From: Allomuricauda sp.
Lineage (GTDB): Bacteria; Bacteroidota; Bacteroidia; Flavobacteriales; Flavobacteriaceae
NCBI RefSeq assembly: GCF_028280385.1
Contig: NZ_JANQLX010000017.1
Location: forward strand, 62,001 to 126,000
Direction of reading: 5' to 3'
DNA: 64,000 nt
This document shows positions 16,683 through 25,955 of the stretch, piece after piece (position 1 is the first letter of the stretch; the number at the start of each line of letters is the position of its first letter). A program made the translations under genes and the position numbers. The notes beneath the pieces were generated by a model. It searched no databases. It was not told where the DNA came from and saw only the letters and a program-made list of their open reading frames with translations.

Positions 16683-17789
16683 ATGAATAGCTTCGAGTAT
16701 TTGTTTTCGTTGTTCGCATTCCTTGCTTTTGTCCTGGCTATCTTGCTTTTTCTAAAGAAGAAAGGGGATCGATATGCCAATAGGCTTTTGGGCATTTACG
16801 TGCTCCTTTTTGGCTATAATGTTTTTTACAATGCACTCTATTGGTCCGGGAAACTGTTTACCGTTGACTTTATCAACGTGCTTTTTACCAACATGTTGGT
16901 CTGGGTGTTGTACGGGCCCGTTTTGTACCTATACGTCAGACGGTTGATCGAGGGGAGTAGGGTTTCCATTAAAGATGTCGTGCACTTTATTCCATCTGCC
17001 CTTATTCTTATGAACCATTCCCAGGTCCATCTGATGCCACCAGAGACCAAGATGGAGCTCTTTCAAAATGGAACCATTGTTTTTTCATTTTACTATTTTA
17101 CCCCGCATTTATCCAAGTTTATTATTGCCTTGATGCTTGTATACTTTACCTTAATATGGGTTCGAATACGTAAAAGCAATGTGGGATTGAATCAGGAAAC
17201 TTGGCTCAAATGGGTTGCATTTTCCTATTTGGGATATGTGTTTTCCTTCACCTCCTATTTTATACTAAATGCTTTCGGAATACTTCAGCCGGCCCATGAC
17301 TATATGATCGGTGCGGCGATGGTGTTTTTTATCTCGATGCTTGCCTACTTTGGGTTTGTTCAGCCTGAGGTTTTTGAGGGCTTGTCCATGTCAAAGGTGG
17401 TTCCTGTTATTAAATACAAGACCACGGGGCTCACCAAGGATTTTTCCATGGAACTTAAAAACGAACTACAACAGTTTATGAGAGATGAGAAACCATATTT
17501 GAACAGTGAGTACCGTTTGGATGATCTAGCTGAAAAGTTGAACATTTCCAGGCATCATTGTTCCCAGGTCATCAATGAACATTTTGACACCAACTTTTTC
17601 AATTTTATCAATCAGTACAGAATTGAAGAAGCCAAAAAAATGCTCAAAAAAAACAATTCGGCCAATGTGTCCGATGTAATGTTTGCCTGCGGATTCAACA
17701 ATAGGGTGTCTTTTTACAATGCCTTCAAAAAGTTCACGGGTACCACGCCCAAATCCTTTCTTAGTGGCGATAATAAGGAATCCGCCTGA
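16683..17789 (+). CDS. Membrane-tethered AraC-family regulator
   Basis: This 368-aa protein has a hydrophobic N-terminal half with about seven membrane helices (FLAFVLAILLFLKKK, LLGIYVLLFGYNVFY, VLYGPVLYLYV and others). An AraC/XylS double helix-turn-helix follows at about 270-365 (LDDLAEKLNISRHHCSQVI and VSDVMFACGFNNRVSFYNAF). The layout means that the DNA-binding domain is held at the inner membrane and that the membrane half probably perceives the signal. This architecture is frequent in Flavobacteriaceae. The target is unknown; it follows the TetR gene in the same direction. Confidence 0.9.
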   Translation: MNSFEYLFSLFAFLAFVLAILLFLKKKGDRYANRLLGIYVLLFGYNVFYNALYWSGKLFTVDFINVLFTNMLVWVLYGPVLYLYVRRLIEGSRVSIKDVVHFIPSALILMNHSQVHLMPPETKMELFQNGTIVFSFYYFTPHLSKFIIALMLVYFTLIWVRIRKSNVGLNQETWLKWVAFSYLGYVFSFTSYFILNAFGILQPAHDYMIGAAMVFFISMLAYFGFVQPEVFEGLSMSKVVPVIKYKTTGLTKDFSMELKNELQQFMRDEKPYLNSEYRLDDLAEKLNISRHHCSQVINEHFDTNFFNFINQYRIEEAKKMLKKNNSANVSDVMFACGFNNRVSFYNAFKKFTGTTPKSFLSGDNKESA

Positions 17790-17930
17790 TCACCATTCCC
17801 CAACACCTCATTTCCCTGTAAAATTTCCCTGTAAATCTTTATAAGGATTGATATATCCTAGAGCTTTTATCCATTGATTTGTTTGGAAACTCAACAGCAA
17901 CTTCCCACCATTTGGGACAAACCTCAGGAT

Positions 17931-19094
17931 ATGAAAAAGATTACCTATTTACTTTTTATTGCCTTTTTGACCGCTTGTAGTTCAGATGGAAACTCTGGTG
18001 ATGATGCTCCCTCGGACCCACCAGTATTCTCCCGCTTGGTCATTAATTCCTCCAATGGAACCCAACTGGATCTCTTTGGTACCAACACAACCACACTAAG
18101 CGCCTCCGGGAGAGATCAATTTGGTCAGAATATTGCCATTGCCGGCACAGTGGGCTGGTCAGCAAACAATAGTAATGTTACTGTAAACAACAGTGGACTG
18201 GTCACCGGTCAGGAAACGGGAAGCTCCGTTGTAACGGCTAGTGCCGGCAGTGTTTCCCAAACCATCACCTTGACCATAATTGATACGGAACCTGAACCAG
18301 GAACTTACATTTATGTAAGTGATGCCGTAAATTTTGAAAGTGGCCCCTGGAAGATCTTGCGCTACGATGAAGATGGAAAAAATGCCGTCACCTTTATTGA
18401 TGATGATCTTGCCTGGCCACAGGATATCATTTTTCTTGAGGACCAAGGACAAGTGTTAATTTCCAATTTAAGCTCGGATAAAATCAATCGGTACGATGCC
18501 AATACAGGTGACCTAATAGGCTCGTTTGCCACTGGTATAGATGGGCCAACCAGAATGAAGATTGGCACGGACAACTTGCTCTACGTGCTTCAGTGGGAAG
18601 GCAACGGGCGTGTAAGAAGGTACCAACTCAATGGAGATTTTGTAGACCAGTTTACGGATGTTGGGATTTCACAAAGTATTGGCCTAGACTGGGATTCGGA
18701 TGGCAATCTGTACGTTTCTTCTTTTGAAGACGGCACTGTGCGCAAATTTGATACAAACGGCAATGATATGGGATTGTTTATCTCGTCCGGGATTCAAGGT
18801 CCCACAAATATCTGGTTTGATGAGGACGATAATTTGTTCGTAAACGATTGGACAGGTGACAAGGTGGTCCAGTTTAATTCCAATGGAAACTTGATCGGGG
18901 ATTTTGTCTCTTCGGGATTGGATCAGCCTGAAGGTGTGGACTTTTTTCCCAATGGGGATTTTTTGATCGGCAGTGGCGGCACTGCTGAGGTCAAAATGTA
19001 CGATTCGGATGGAGACTTCATAAAAAATCTTGTGTCTGCGGGCGAAGGTGGTTTGGTTCGGCCCAATGCGGTCAGAATCAGGATAATTGAGTAA
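17931..19094 (+). CDS. Lipoprotein with a bacterial Ig-like domain and an NHL-type beta propeller
   Basis: I place the start at ATG 17931, not at the upstream in-frame ATG 17874, because it gives a clean lipoprotein signal MKKITYLLFIAFLTAC with C16. The 387-aa product has a BIG_2-like domain at about residues 30-115 (GWSANNSNVTVNNSGLVTGQ). A propeller of repeated blades follows (ILRYDEDG, INRYDANTG, VRRYQLNGDF, VRKFDTNG, VVQFNSNG, VKMYDSDG). Each blade pairs an aromatic-rich strand with an N/D-G turn. It is probably exposed on the cell surface or in the periplasm. The gene downstream encodes a second propeller protein, 8 bp away. Confidence 0.85.
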   Translation: MKKITYLLFIAFLTACSSDGNSGDDAPSDPPVFSRLVINSSNGTQLDLFGTNTTTLSASGRDQFGQNIAIAGTVGWSANNSNVTVNNSGLVTGQETGSSVVTASAGSVSQTITLTIIDTEPEPGTYIYVSDAVNFESGPWKILRYDEDGKNAVTFIDDDLAWPQDIIFLEDQGQVLISNLSSDKINRYDANTGDLIGSFATGIDGPTRMKIGTDNLLYVLQWEGNGRVRRYQLNGDFVDQFTDVGISQSIGLDWDSDGNLYVSSFEDGTVRKFDTNGNDMGLFISSGIQGPTNIWFDEDDNLFVNDWTGDKVVQFNSNGNLIGDFVSSGLDQPEGVDFFPNGDFLIGSGGTAEVKMYDSDGDFIKNLVSAGEGGLVRPNAVRIRIIE

Positions 19095-19102
19095 TTTGCC
19101 TT

Positions 19103-19960
19103 ATGAAAAGCTCTTCGTTGCTTGTATTTTTCTTGTTGACCAGTCTTTGCTTCGGACAAATCAAAAAGTTTGTGCCTGATTTGATTTCGGATGATCAATC
19201 CTTTGGAATATCCATATCTCCCGACGGCAAACAGTTACTTTTTGTGCGGGCATATGGCGGCAGGGATTCGTTGCATCTGTACGAATCCGAGCTAAAAGAA
19301 GGAAAATGGAAGACACCGCGAAGAGCTTTTTTTTCAAATCCAGCGCTGAACGAGATAGATCCTTCCTTTTCTCCTGATGGCACTACCATACTGTTTAACT
19401 CCATTGTAACCGAGGGCAACGGCTATGACGTGCTTGTTCTAAAACGAACTCCTATGGGCTGGACAAAACCCACTGCACTTCCCGGAGCAATCAACACCGA
19501 ATTGCATGAGTTTTACGCGACTATGTCCAGAAATGGCAATATCTATTTTACAAGAAGGGAGGAACACAACGATATTTTTGTCAGTCAATGGACCGGGGAT
19601 GGGTATCAAAACGCCACTCGGTTGAAGGGAGGCATCAATACAGATTCCAGCGACTCCAATCCCTATATCTCGGCAGATGAGGACTACTTAATTTTTATCT
19701 CCAATCGTGAAGGTGGTCACGGAAATGCCGATCTCTATGTCAGCTTTAAAAAAGGTTCCCAATGGAGTCGCCCGCAAAATTTGGGCACAACAATCAACAC
19801 AGCGGTAAGTGAATTTTGCCCCACTGTGGATATAAAGAACAAACGCTTCCTGTTTTCACGGACTATTTTTGAGAATGAAAGGCGGATTGAGAACATCTAC
19901 AGCATTCCCCTACGAAAACTCAAGCTCAATAAACTCAGAAAACAGGCCGTCTGGGAGTAA
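19103..19960 (+). CDS. PD40 (WD40-like/TolB-like) beta-propeller protein, secreted
   Basis: This 285-aa protein has a signal peptide (MKSSSLLVFFLLTSLCFGQ). PD40 repeats follow: ISPDGKQLLFVR, FSPDGTTILFNS, MSRNGNIYFTR, ISADEDYLIFIS and a degenerate last one. Longer relatives next to PorP/SprF genes usually carry a C-terminal OmpA domain that grips peptidoglycan; here the protein stops after the propeller. The gene is convergent with the PorP/SprF gene, 34 bp between their ends. A role in gliding/secretion accessory complexes is inferred from that neighbour only. Confidence 0.82.
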   Translation: MKSSSLLVFFLLTSLCFGQIKKFVPDLISDDQSFGISISPDGKQLLFVRAYGGRDSLHLYESELKEGKWKTPRRAFFSNPALNEIDPSFSPDGTTILFNSIVTEGNGYDVLVLKRTPMGWTKPTALPGAINTELHEFYATMSRNGNIYFTRREEHNDIFVSQWTGDGYQNATRLKGGINTDSSDSNPYISADEDYLIFISNREGGHGNADLYVSFKKGSQWSRPQNLGTTINTAVSEFCPTVDIKNKRFLFSRTIFENERRIENIYSIPLRKLKLNKLRKQAVWE

Positions 19961-19994
19961 AAATGTAACGTTGACCGAGTTTCAGAAACTCTGA

Positions 19995-21455
19995 CTAATT
20001 TCTCCTTACCCTGAATATCCAGGTCTTGTTGGTGTATTTACCGCCAAACTTGCTGTCCCTGGCCTTTCTAGCCTCCTGCATGGTGTCGTAGCGTTCCAGG
20101 TATACATAGTTGAACTTGTTTTGGCTCCTGTAAAACGATTTTGGATTAAGCCCACGTTTCTTTAAGAGCATCATAAAGCTCTCATAATATTTTTTTGTGC
20201 CAAATACATTGGCAATAAGATAAAAACCAGGTTCCAATCCCTCAGCACTTGCCACTTCCTCATAGCGTTCGTTGGGCAGTAGTTCCACTTTTTGGCTTTG
20301 CACTCGGGCAATACTGTCTTTTTTACGCTGTTCCGCAAGGGCTTTCGCTTGTGCCAAGGCAGCGGCAGCAATGGAGTCCCTCCGTTGTTGTTCTTGAAGT
20401 CTTATCTGCTCTTCGGCTTCCATTTCGGCCTGTTGTCGTTTCTTCTTGTCTTCTTCCAATTGACGTGCTTCCTCCTCCGCCTGCATTCTTGCATAAGCAA
20501 GGGCATCGTCTTTTTCCACATCAAATCCAACTACCTTTTTTCTATTGTCCGTGGTACCTACATGATAAGAAACAACCAGTTCCAAAGTCGACTTTTCATC
20601 TCGCAGTACATCATCCAATCCAATTTCCACAAGCCCCCCTATGGAAAATTGCCTGGCAAAGGTCACACCAAGACCTCCTGAAGCACCATAAAAACTATTG
20701 TAACCTCCCTGCACCCAAAACTTGGAAGTGGAGAGCAGCCCCGCCAATCCTACCTGAGTGTCTCCATTGGGAATGGATTTTACATAAACCAGGGGTCGAA
20801 CAAAACTTTGCCCGACACCATTAAAAAGAACTACGGGCACATCATAGCTCAGGGTACCCAAAACAGAGGTGCCCCCGTCACCAGCACCACGGGAACTGTC
20901 CGTTAAATTGATATCGGCCACATTTTCCAGCGCCAGTCCCAAATTAAATTGATCTACTTGTAAACGGGCGGCGGGAGAGAAAATCAAAACAAAGTCCTCG
21001 GTGTTTTCCAATTCTGGAAGATCAATGTTGGGGTCTGGAACAAATCGATCATCTGCCAATTTTTCCCTAAATCCAAAAATATTGGCCCCTACAAAGATTT
21101 TAATGTTGTTTTCCAAGGTAAAAGCGTGCACATAGTTCAAGTTAAGCCCCGTGTTTAGATAGGTGCCGGTATTATGCTGTAAAAACCCCACTCCAGCAGC
21201 AGCATTCGGGTTTATTTTTTGGGTATAGTTCACAAACAAAGTGGTTGGGTCACCATCTATGGACTGCCATTGCCAACGCGTCCAAACGGCCAAGGAATTG
21301 GGAAGGTTCCAATCCAAAGCATAGGTTGGATTAAGAAAACTTGCATTGAATTGGGTTAGGTTGTGCTGTCTAAAATCTGTGGGCAATGTCCTCTCTTGGG
21401 CCGAAAGAACAATGGTAAACAATAGCAGTAAAGGCCAAACCAAACGTTGGTGCAT
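19995..21455 (-). CDS. PorP/SprF-family type IX secretion outer-membrane protein with C-terminal SPOR-like domain
   Basis: This 486-aa protein has a signal peptide MHQRLVWPLLLLFTIVLSAQ. Residues of about 20-310 form the PorP/SprF beta-barrel region (NASFLNPTYALDW, AAGVGFLQHNTG, KSIPNGDTQVGLAGLLS, QGGYNSFYGASGGLGV). It continues into a charged coiled coil (about 320-405, rich in E, K, Q, R) and a C-terminal SPOR-type fold (about 415-486: GFYLIANVFGTKKYYESFM, FNYVYLERYDTMQEARKAR). PorP/SprF proteins pair with type IX-secreted adhesins and anchor them. SPOR domains bind peptidoglycan, so this fusion could tie the barrel to the cell wall directly. No large adhesin gene is adjacent. Confidence 0.88.
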   Translation of the reverse strand: MHQRLVWPLLLLFTIVLSAQERTLPTDFRQHNLTQFNASFLNPTYALDWNLPNSLAVWTRWQWQSIDGDPTTLFVNYTQKINPNAAAGVGFLQHNTGTYLNTGLNLNYVHAFTLENNIKIFVGANIFGFREKLADDRFVPDPNIDLPELENTEDFVLIFSPAARLQVDQFNLGLALENVADINLTDSSRGAGDGGTSVLGTLSYDVPVVLFNGVGQSFVRPLVYVKSIPNGDTQVGLAGLLSTSKFWVQGGYNSFYGASGGLGVTFARQFSIGGLVEIGLDDVLRDEKSTLELVVSYHVGTTDNRKKVVGFDVEKDDALAYARMQAEEEARQLEEDKKKRQQAEMEAEEQIRLQEQQRRDSIAAAALAQAKALAEQRKKDSIARVQSQKVELLPNERYEEVASAEGLEPGFYLIANVFGTKKYYESFMMLLKKRGLNPKSFYRSQNKFNYVYLERYDTMQEARKARDSKFGGKYTNKTWIFRVRRN

Positions 21456-21528
21456 ACGATAAAATGGAATATAAGCGTTAATTTAACACAGCAAAAGTAA
21501 ACTTAAGGGGAAATAAAGACCTGCACAT

Positions 21529-22062
21529 ATGCGAACAATCAAGCTTTTTATCGCCGTTGCCTTTATCGCAATTACATTGGGGAGTTGTAACGACTCCAAT
21601 AAAGATATGGAAATTAACGAAGATCCTGTGATTTCCACCTTCTATTTTATCAGACATGCGGAAAAGGACAGAACGGACCCGGAAAACAAAGATCCAGAAC
21701 TAAACCAGGATGGATTGGGACGGGCCATTAAATGGGCAGAGGTCTTTGATCCCATCAACCTGGATGCCGTGTATTCCACCAACTATGAGCGAACCTCCAT
21801 GACGGCCGCCCCGGTTTCCGTGAAAAAGAATATTCCCATTAAGTATTACGATCCATCCTCGGTGGACATTGAAGCGTTTAAAACTTCCAATGAACGCTTA
21901 AATGTGTTGGTGGTTGGGCATAGCAATACCACCCCAGATTTTGTGAACAAGATGTTGGGCATCGAAAAGTATCAAGCCATGGACGATGATGACAACAGTA
22001 GCCTTTTTATCGTCCGCATTATAGACGGGGAAGCCACTGATATACGGTTGCGAATGGATTAA
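21529..22062 (+). CDS. Histidine phosphatase family lipoprotein
   Basis: This 177-aa protein has a lipoprotein signal (MRTIKLFIAVAFIAITLGSC, C20). The catalytic motif is FIRHAEK with R42 and H43, in the RHxE form, and the second histidine H131 lies in VVGHSNTTPD. The fold is that of the phosphoglycerate-mutase-like superfamily, which forms a phosphohistidine intermediate. Being exported, it acts as a periplasmic or surface phosphatase of unknown substrate. Its stop codon overlaps the end of the convergent gene by 4 bp. Confidence 0.88.
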   Translation: MRTIKLFIAVAFIAITLGSCNDSNKDMEINEDPVISTFYFIRHAEKDRTDPENKDPELNQDGLGRAIKWAEVFDPINLDAVYSTNYERTSMTAAPVSVKKNIPIKYYDPSSVDIEAFKTSNERLNVLVVGHSNTTPDFVNKMLGIEKYQAMDDDDNSSLFIVRIIDGEATDIRLRMD

Positions 22063-22802
22063 CGATCATCGACCTCGATGTCTGAAAGCTCTATTTTAGA
22101 CAACAATTCCAATTCCCCATTTTCAAAAAGTTTGCCTATTTCCATAAGCTCTGTGCCCTTGGTCTTGGGTTTGAAGTTGTTGTAATCCACAAACCGGATT
22201 CCATTTATATAGCGCTCATTGTATGCCTCCCGGAACCGTTGTCCGCCCCCATCGGTATGGTAATCATAGGCCAAGTAATCTGGCTTTAATGTGGTTTTGT
22301 TGAACCAATAGATATAAGTGTCGTCAAAGTCCTTTCCGCCACCTTCCTGGTCAAAGGTGATCTTAAGTTTATAGTAAGGCAGATTTTTGATACGCTCCTC
22401 CCCCAACAATTCCTTGTTTACAGCAGCATCGTTCAAACCGTAGGGCAATCGGGCAAAATAATGCACGGAATTAACGGAATTGGCATATTTAAACGCAATG
22501 GAATCTGGCAGGTCCACAATAGTGTCATTAAAATATCGGGCCAAATGGTTTTGTGTTTTCACATCCCTGATGGTGACCGAATCCAAATAGGTGATGCGCT
22601 CCAAAACCTTTTTCCCGTCCTGATGGCCAGACACATACTTTCTATCCCGGAACATAAAGGAAGTGGAATGTGTTTTATAAAGGATCCCACCCGATTTTTC
22701 AATGGAACCGTCCACAATTTCCTGGGCGGTCATTACAGGTTTGGTTTCTTGTTTGCAGGATCCGGCCCAAATCAAAACCAGTAAAAAAACAATCCTTTTC
22801 AT
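22059..22802 (-). CDS. DUF6503-like lipoprotein
   Basis: I choose ATG at 22802 (247 aa) over the longer frame because MKRIVFLLVLIWAGSC gives a correct lipoprotein signal with C16. The mature part (VDGSIEKSGG, FMFRDRKYVSGHQDG, PYYKLKITFDQEGGGKDFDDTYIYW) matches my memory of the Flavobacteriia family DUF6503. It resembles LolA/outer-membrane lipoprotein-sorting folds, with repeated long beta strands. Function is unknown. It is divergent from smpB. Confidence 0.7.
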   Translation of the reverse strand: MKRIVFLLVLIWAGSCKQETKPVMTAQEIVDGSIEKSGGILYKTHSTSFMFRDRKYVSGHQDGKKVLERITYLDSVTIRDVKTQNHLARYFNDTIVDLPDSIAFKYANSVNSVHYFARLPYGLNDAAVNKELLGEERIKNLPYYKLKITFDQEGGGKDFDDTYIYWFNKTTLKPDYLAYDYHTDGGGQRFREAYNERYINGIRFVDYNNFKPKTKGTELMEIGKLFENGELELLSKIELSDIEVDDR

Positions 22803-22871
22803 TTGGCTAAGTTTCATAGATAATCGTAAAATGCAATGCAACATTACAAAGAGTTTCTATTTTTGCCCCTG

Positions 22872-23333
22872 ATGCAGAAAAACATTAACATAAAAAATAA
22901 ACGGGCCCGATTCGATTATGAAATCCTGGATACCTACACCGCAGGTATTGTTTTGGGAGGAACCGAGATCAAGTCCATTAGGTTGGGGAAGGCTTCCTTG
23001 TCCCAAAGTTTCTGCGAATTCAATGATCGCGGCGAACTATTTGTGATCAACATGCAAGTGGACGAATACAGCCATGGCGGTTATTACAACCACAGGCCCA
23101 AAGCAGAACGAAAACTACTGCTCAATAAACGGGAATTGAAAAAACTGCGCAGGGAAGTCACCACCTCCGGACTTACCATCATCCCGCTTAATCTTTTTAT
23201 CAATGAAAGGGGATTGGCCAAGGTCAATATTGGTTTGGTCAAGGGTAAGAAGTTGTATGACAAGAGGGAGACCATTAAAGACCGGGACAATAAGCGAGAC
23301 CTGTCCCGAATCAAAAAAAGTTTTAACCGCTAA
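22872..23333 (+). CDS. smpB: SsrA-binding protein SmpB
   Basis: The start is ATG 22872 (153 aa), giving the family N-terminus [18 protein letters not shown]. Conserved parts are [13 protein letters not shown], the RNA-binding barrel ([13 protein letters not shown]), and the basic tail [17 protein letters not shown]. SmpB binds tmRNA and delivers it to stalled ribosomes. A TATTTTTG element (22858-22865) lies six bases before the start codon, so the transcript may have almost no leader. The tmRNA gene itself is not in this window. Confidence 0.97.
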   Translation: MQKNINIKNKRARFDYEILDTYTAGIVLGGTEIKSIRLGKASLSQSFCEFNDRGELFVINMQVDEYSHGGYYNHRPKAERKLLLNKRELKKLRREVTTSGLTIIPLNLFINERGLAKVNIGLVKGKKLYDKRETIKDRDNKRDLSRIKKSFNR

Positions 23334-23336
23334 AAC

Positions 23337-23978
23337 TCAATTCTTGTTTTCCAAAAGAGGAACAAACCTAAAACTACCCAGCTCCTGTTTTTCAAATTCC
23401 TTTTCCGACTTTCGTGAATAAAGTGTCATCACTTGGGTGTCCCTACCAACAGGAATCACCAGCCTGCCCCCAACTTTCAATTGCGATAAAAGGGCCTTGG
23501 GTACCTTTGGCGCACCGGCCGTAACAATGATGCCATCAAACGGAGCGTCTTCCGAAAGTCCTTTATACCCATCCCCAAAGACCACCTTCTTGGGTCGATA
23601 TCCCATTTTATTGAAAAATAGTTTTGTTTTTTTGAACAGTTCCTGTTGTCGTTCTATGGTGTAAACCTTGGCCTTGAGGTACAGCAGCACTGCTGTTTGG
23701 TAGCCACTTCCGGTACCTATTTCCAAGATGCGGTCATTGGGTTTGACTTGCAACAGCTCTGTCTGAAAAGCAACGGTATATGGCTGGGAAATGGTCTGTT
23801 CCGCACCTATGGGAAAAGCTTTGTCCTGATAGGCATGGTCTTCAAAACCGCTATCCAGGAACAAATGTCTGGGAATGGTCTTTATGGCTTCCAAAACGTG
23901 CGGGTCGTTTATTCCTTTGGCCACTAAAGTGTCGGCCAATTGATTGCGCATGCCTTGGTGTTTGAGTGTATCTTTCAT
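23337..23978 (-). CDS. pcm: Protein-L-isoaspartate O-methyltransferase
   Basis: This gene encodes 213 aa from ATG 23978; a GTG six codons upstream (23996) is the less likely start. It repairs isoaspartyl residues in aged proteins by SAM-dependent methylation. The family block PRHLFLDSGFEDHAYQDKAF and the QTISQPYTVAFQTELL segment are followed by SAM motif I (ILEIGTGSGYQTAVL) and motif II (DGIIVTAGAPKVP). It is convergent with smpB, with a gap of only 3 bp between their stop codons. Confidence 0.97.
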   Translation of the reverse strand: MKDTLKHQGMRNQLADTLVAKGINDPHVLEAIKTIPRHLFLDSGFEDHAYQDKAFPIGAEQTISQPYTVAFQTELLQVKPNDRILEIGTGSGYQTAVLLYLKAKVYTIERQQELFKKTKLFFNKMGYRPKKVVFGDGYKGLSEDAPFDGIIVTAGAPKVPKALLSQLKVGGRLVIPVGRDTQVMTLYSRKSEKEFEKQELGSFRFVPLLENKN

Positions 23979-24092
23979 CCTGTTGGTCTGGCCCACGAAT
24001 TTAAAAAGTTCCTTGCGAAATTCTGGTCGGATGGAAGCTAATTTTCATGGAAGAATGATACCATATCCTTATTTTTGACAAAAACAGAACAT

Positions 24093-25064
24093 ATGCTAAA
24101 AGTAGGTGTCCTTGGTGCCGGACATTTGGGTAAAATCCATCTAAGGCTCTTAAATGAATCGGATAAATATGAATTGGTCGGTTTTTACGACCCCGATGAA
24201 ATCAATGCCAAAAAAGTAGCGGCCGAATTTGGTTACACGTACTTTGAGAACATCAACACCTTGATGGATGCTGTTGATGTGGTTGATATCGTAACCCCTA
24301 CCCTTTCCCATTATGATTGCGCCAAAAAAGCCATTGAAAAAGGAAAGCATATCTTCATCGAAAAACCCATCACCCATAAAATCCAGGAAGCGGAAGAACT
24401 ATTGGGCCTGGTCAAAAAGTACAACGTAAAGGGTCAAGTAGGCCATGTGGAGCGGTTTAATCCGGCATTTCTGGCGGTCAAAGACCAGATTGTAAACCCC
24501 ATGTTCATTGAAACCCATCGATTGGCGGAGTTTAATCCGCGTGGCACCGATGTGCCGGTAGTTTTAGACCTCATGATCCATGATATAGATGCTATCCTGA
24601 GTGTGGTAGATTCCGAAGTGGACAAAATAAATGCGAGTGGGGTGTCAGTGGTCAGCAAATCCCCAGATATTGCCAATGCGCGCATCGAATTTGAGAACGG
24701 CTGTGTGGCCAACCTTACCTCTAGCAGGATTTCATTGAAGAATATGAGAAAATCCCGGTTTTTTCAACGGGATGCCTATATCTCAGTGAATTTCCTGGAA
24801 AAAAAGGTTGAAGTCGTAAAAATGAAGGATGCCTCGGAGAACCCAGGTGGCTATGACCTTATTCTACAAAACGCCGAGGGTGAAAAAAAACAAATCTATT
24901 TTGAAAACCCGGAAATTGAAAACAACAATGCCATTTTGGACGAGTTGGAAACCTTTGCAGATGCCATCAATACCAACACGGAACCCATAGTTACCTTGGA
25001 GCAAGGAACCAAGGCTCTAAGAGTGGCCCTTGACATTATTGACCTGTTCAATACCAAAAAATAA
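24093..25064 (+). CDS. Gfo/Idh/MocA-family NAD(P)-dependent oxidoreductase
   Basis: The start is ATG 24093 (323 aa); an upstream in-frame TTG (24075) would add six residues before the Rossmann fold and is less likely. The nucleotide-binding GVLGAGHLGKIHL opens the protein, and the EKP motif (HIFIEKPITHK), typical of the family, lies near residue 90. The C-terminal domain has MIHDIDAILSVVDSE. The substrate is a sugar or sugar-like molecule, not readable from sequence. It leads a run of seven closely spaced plus-strand genes ending with gluconokinase; a 3-hydroxyacyl-CoA dehydrogenase starts 3 bp after its stop. Confidence 0.9.
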   Translation: MLKVGVLGAGHLGKIHLRLLNESDKYELVGFYDPDEINAKKVAAEFGYTYFENINTLMDAVDVVDIVTPTLSHYDCAKKAIEKGKHIFIEKPITHKIQEAEELLGLVKKYNVKGQVGHVERFNPAFLAVKDQIVNPMFIETHRLAEFNPRGTDVPVVLDLMIHDIDAILSVVDSEVDKINASGVSVVSKSPDIANARIEFENGCVANLTSSRISLKNMRKSRFFQRDAYISVNFLEKKVEVVKMKDASENPGGYDLILQNAEGEKKQIYFENPEIENNNAILDELETFADAINTNTEPIVTLEQGTKALRVALDIIDLFNTKK

Positions 25065-25067
25065 AGT

Positions 25068-25955
25068 ATGAAGCATATTGCCGTTATTGGGGCGGGTACC
25101 ATGGGGAATGGAATAGCCCACGTGTTTGCACAACATGGTTTCCAAGTAAATCTTATTGACATATCACAAGCCTCCTTGGATAGGGGGCTGGCCACCATTA
25201 CCAAGAATTTGGACCGTATGATGGCCAAGGAAACCATCACACAGCAGGTTAAAGACGCCACTTTGGGCAATATTACAACCTACACCGAATTAAATAAGGG
25301 AGTCACCCAAACCGATTTGGTGGTTGAGGCGGCTACCGAAAATTTGAACATTAAACTGGGGATTTTTAAGGAGTTGGATGAGCTTTGTAGTCCATCAACC
25401 ATTCTGGCCACCAATACGTCTTCCATTTCAATTACCCAGATTGGTGCCGCTACGCAAAGGCCGGAAAAAGTAATCGGAATGCATTTTATGAATCCGGTTC
25501 CCATTATGAAATTGGTTGAGATTATCCGAGGATACAGTACTTCGGACGAGGTTACAAAAACCATTATGGACCTGTCGTCCAAATTGGGCAAGGTACCCAC
25601 GGAAGTGAATGATTATCCGGGTTTTGTGGCCAACCGGATTTTAATGCCCATGATCAATGAAGCTGTGGAAACCCTTTATAACGGAGTGGCCGGGGTCCAG
25701 GAAATTGACACCGTCATGAAACTGGGCATGGCGCACCCCATGGGTCCACTACAGCTGGCTGATTTTATTGGCCTAGACGTATGTTTATCCATTTTGAACG
25801 TGATGTATGATGGGTTTAAAAATCCAAAATATGCCCCCTGCCCCCTACTTGTCAATATGGTCATGGCAGGGAAGCTCGGGGTTAAATCGGGCGAAGGTTT
25901 TTACGACTACTCGACATCCCGAAAAGCTGAAAAAGTAGCAGCTCAATTTTCATAA
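25068..25955 (+). CDS. 3-hydroxyacyl-CoA (3-hydroxybutyryl-CoA type) dehydrogenase
   Basis: This 295-aa protein is the single-domain short form, as in Hbd/PaaH. The NAD-binding site is GAGTMGNGIAHVFA (8-21). The catalytic pair is H139 (GMHFMNPVP) with E151 (KLVEIIRG). It oxidises 3-hydroxyacyl-CoA to the 3-oxo form in beta-oxidation or short-chain acid metabolism. Its stop overlaps the next start by one base (TAATG), so translation of the two genes is likely coupled. Confidence 0.95.
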   Translation: MKHIAVIGAGTMGNGIAHVFAQHGFQVNLIDISQASLDRGLATITKNLDRMMAKETITQQVKDATLGNITTYTELNKGVTQTDLVVEAATENLNIKLGIFKELDELCSPSTILATNTSSISITQIGAATQRPEKVIGMHFMNPVPIMKLVEIIRGYSTSDEVTKTIMDLSSKLGKVPTEVNDYPGFVANRILMPMINEAVETLYNGVAGVQEIDTVMKLGMAHPMGPLQLADFIGLDVCLSILNVMYDGFKNPKYAPCPLLVNMVMAGKLGVKSGEGFYDYSTSRKAEKVAAQFS

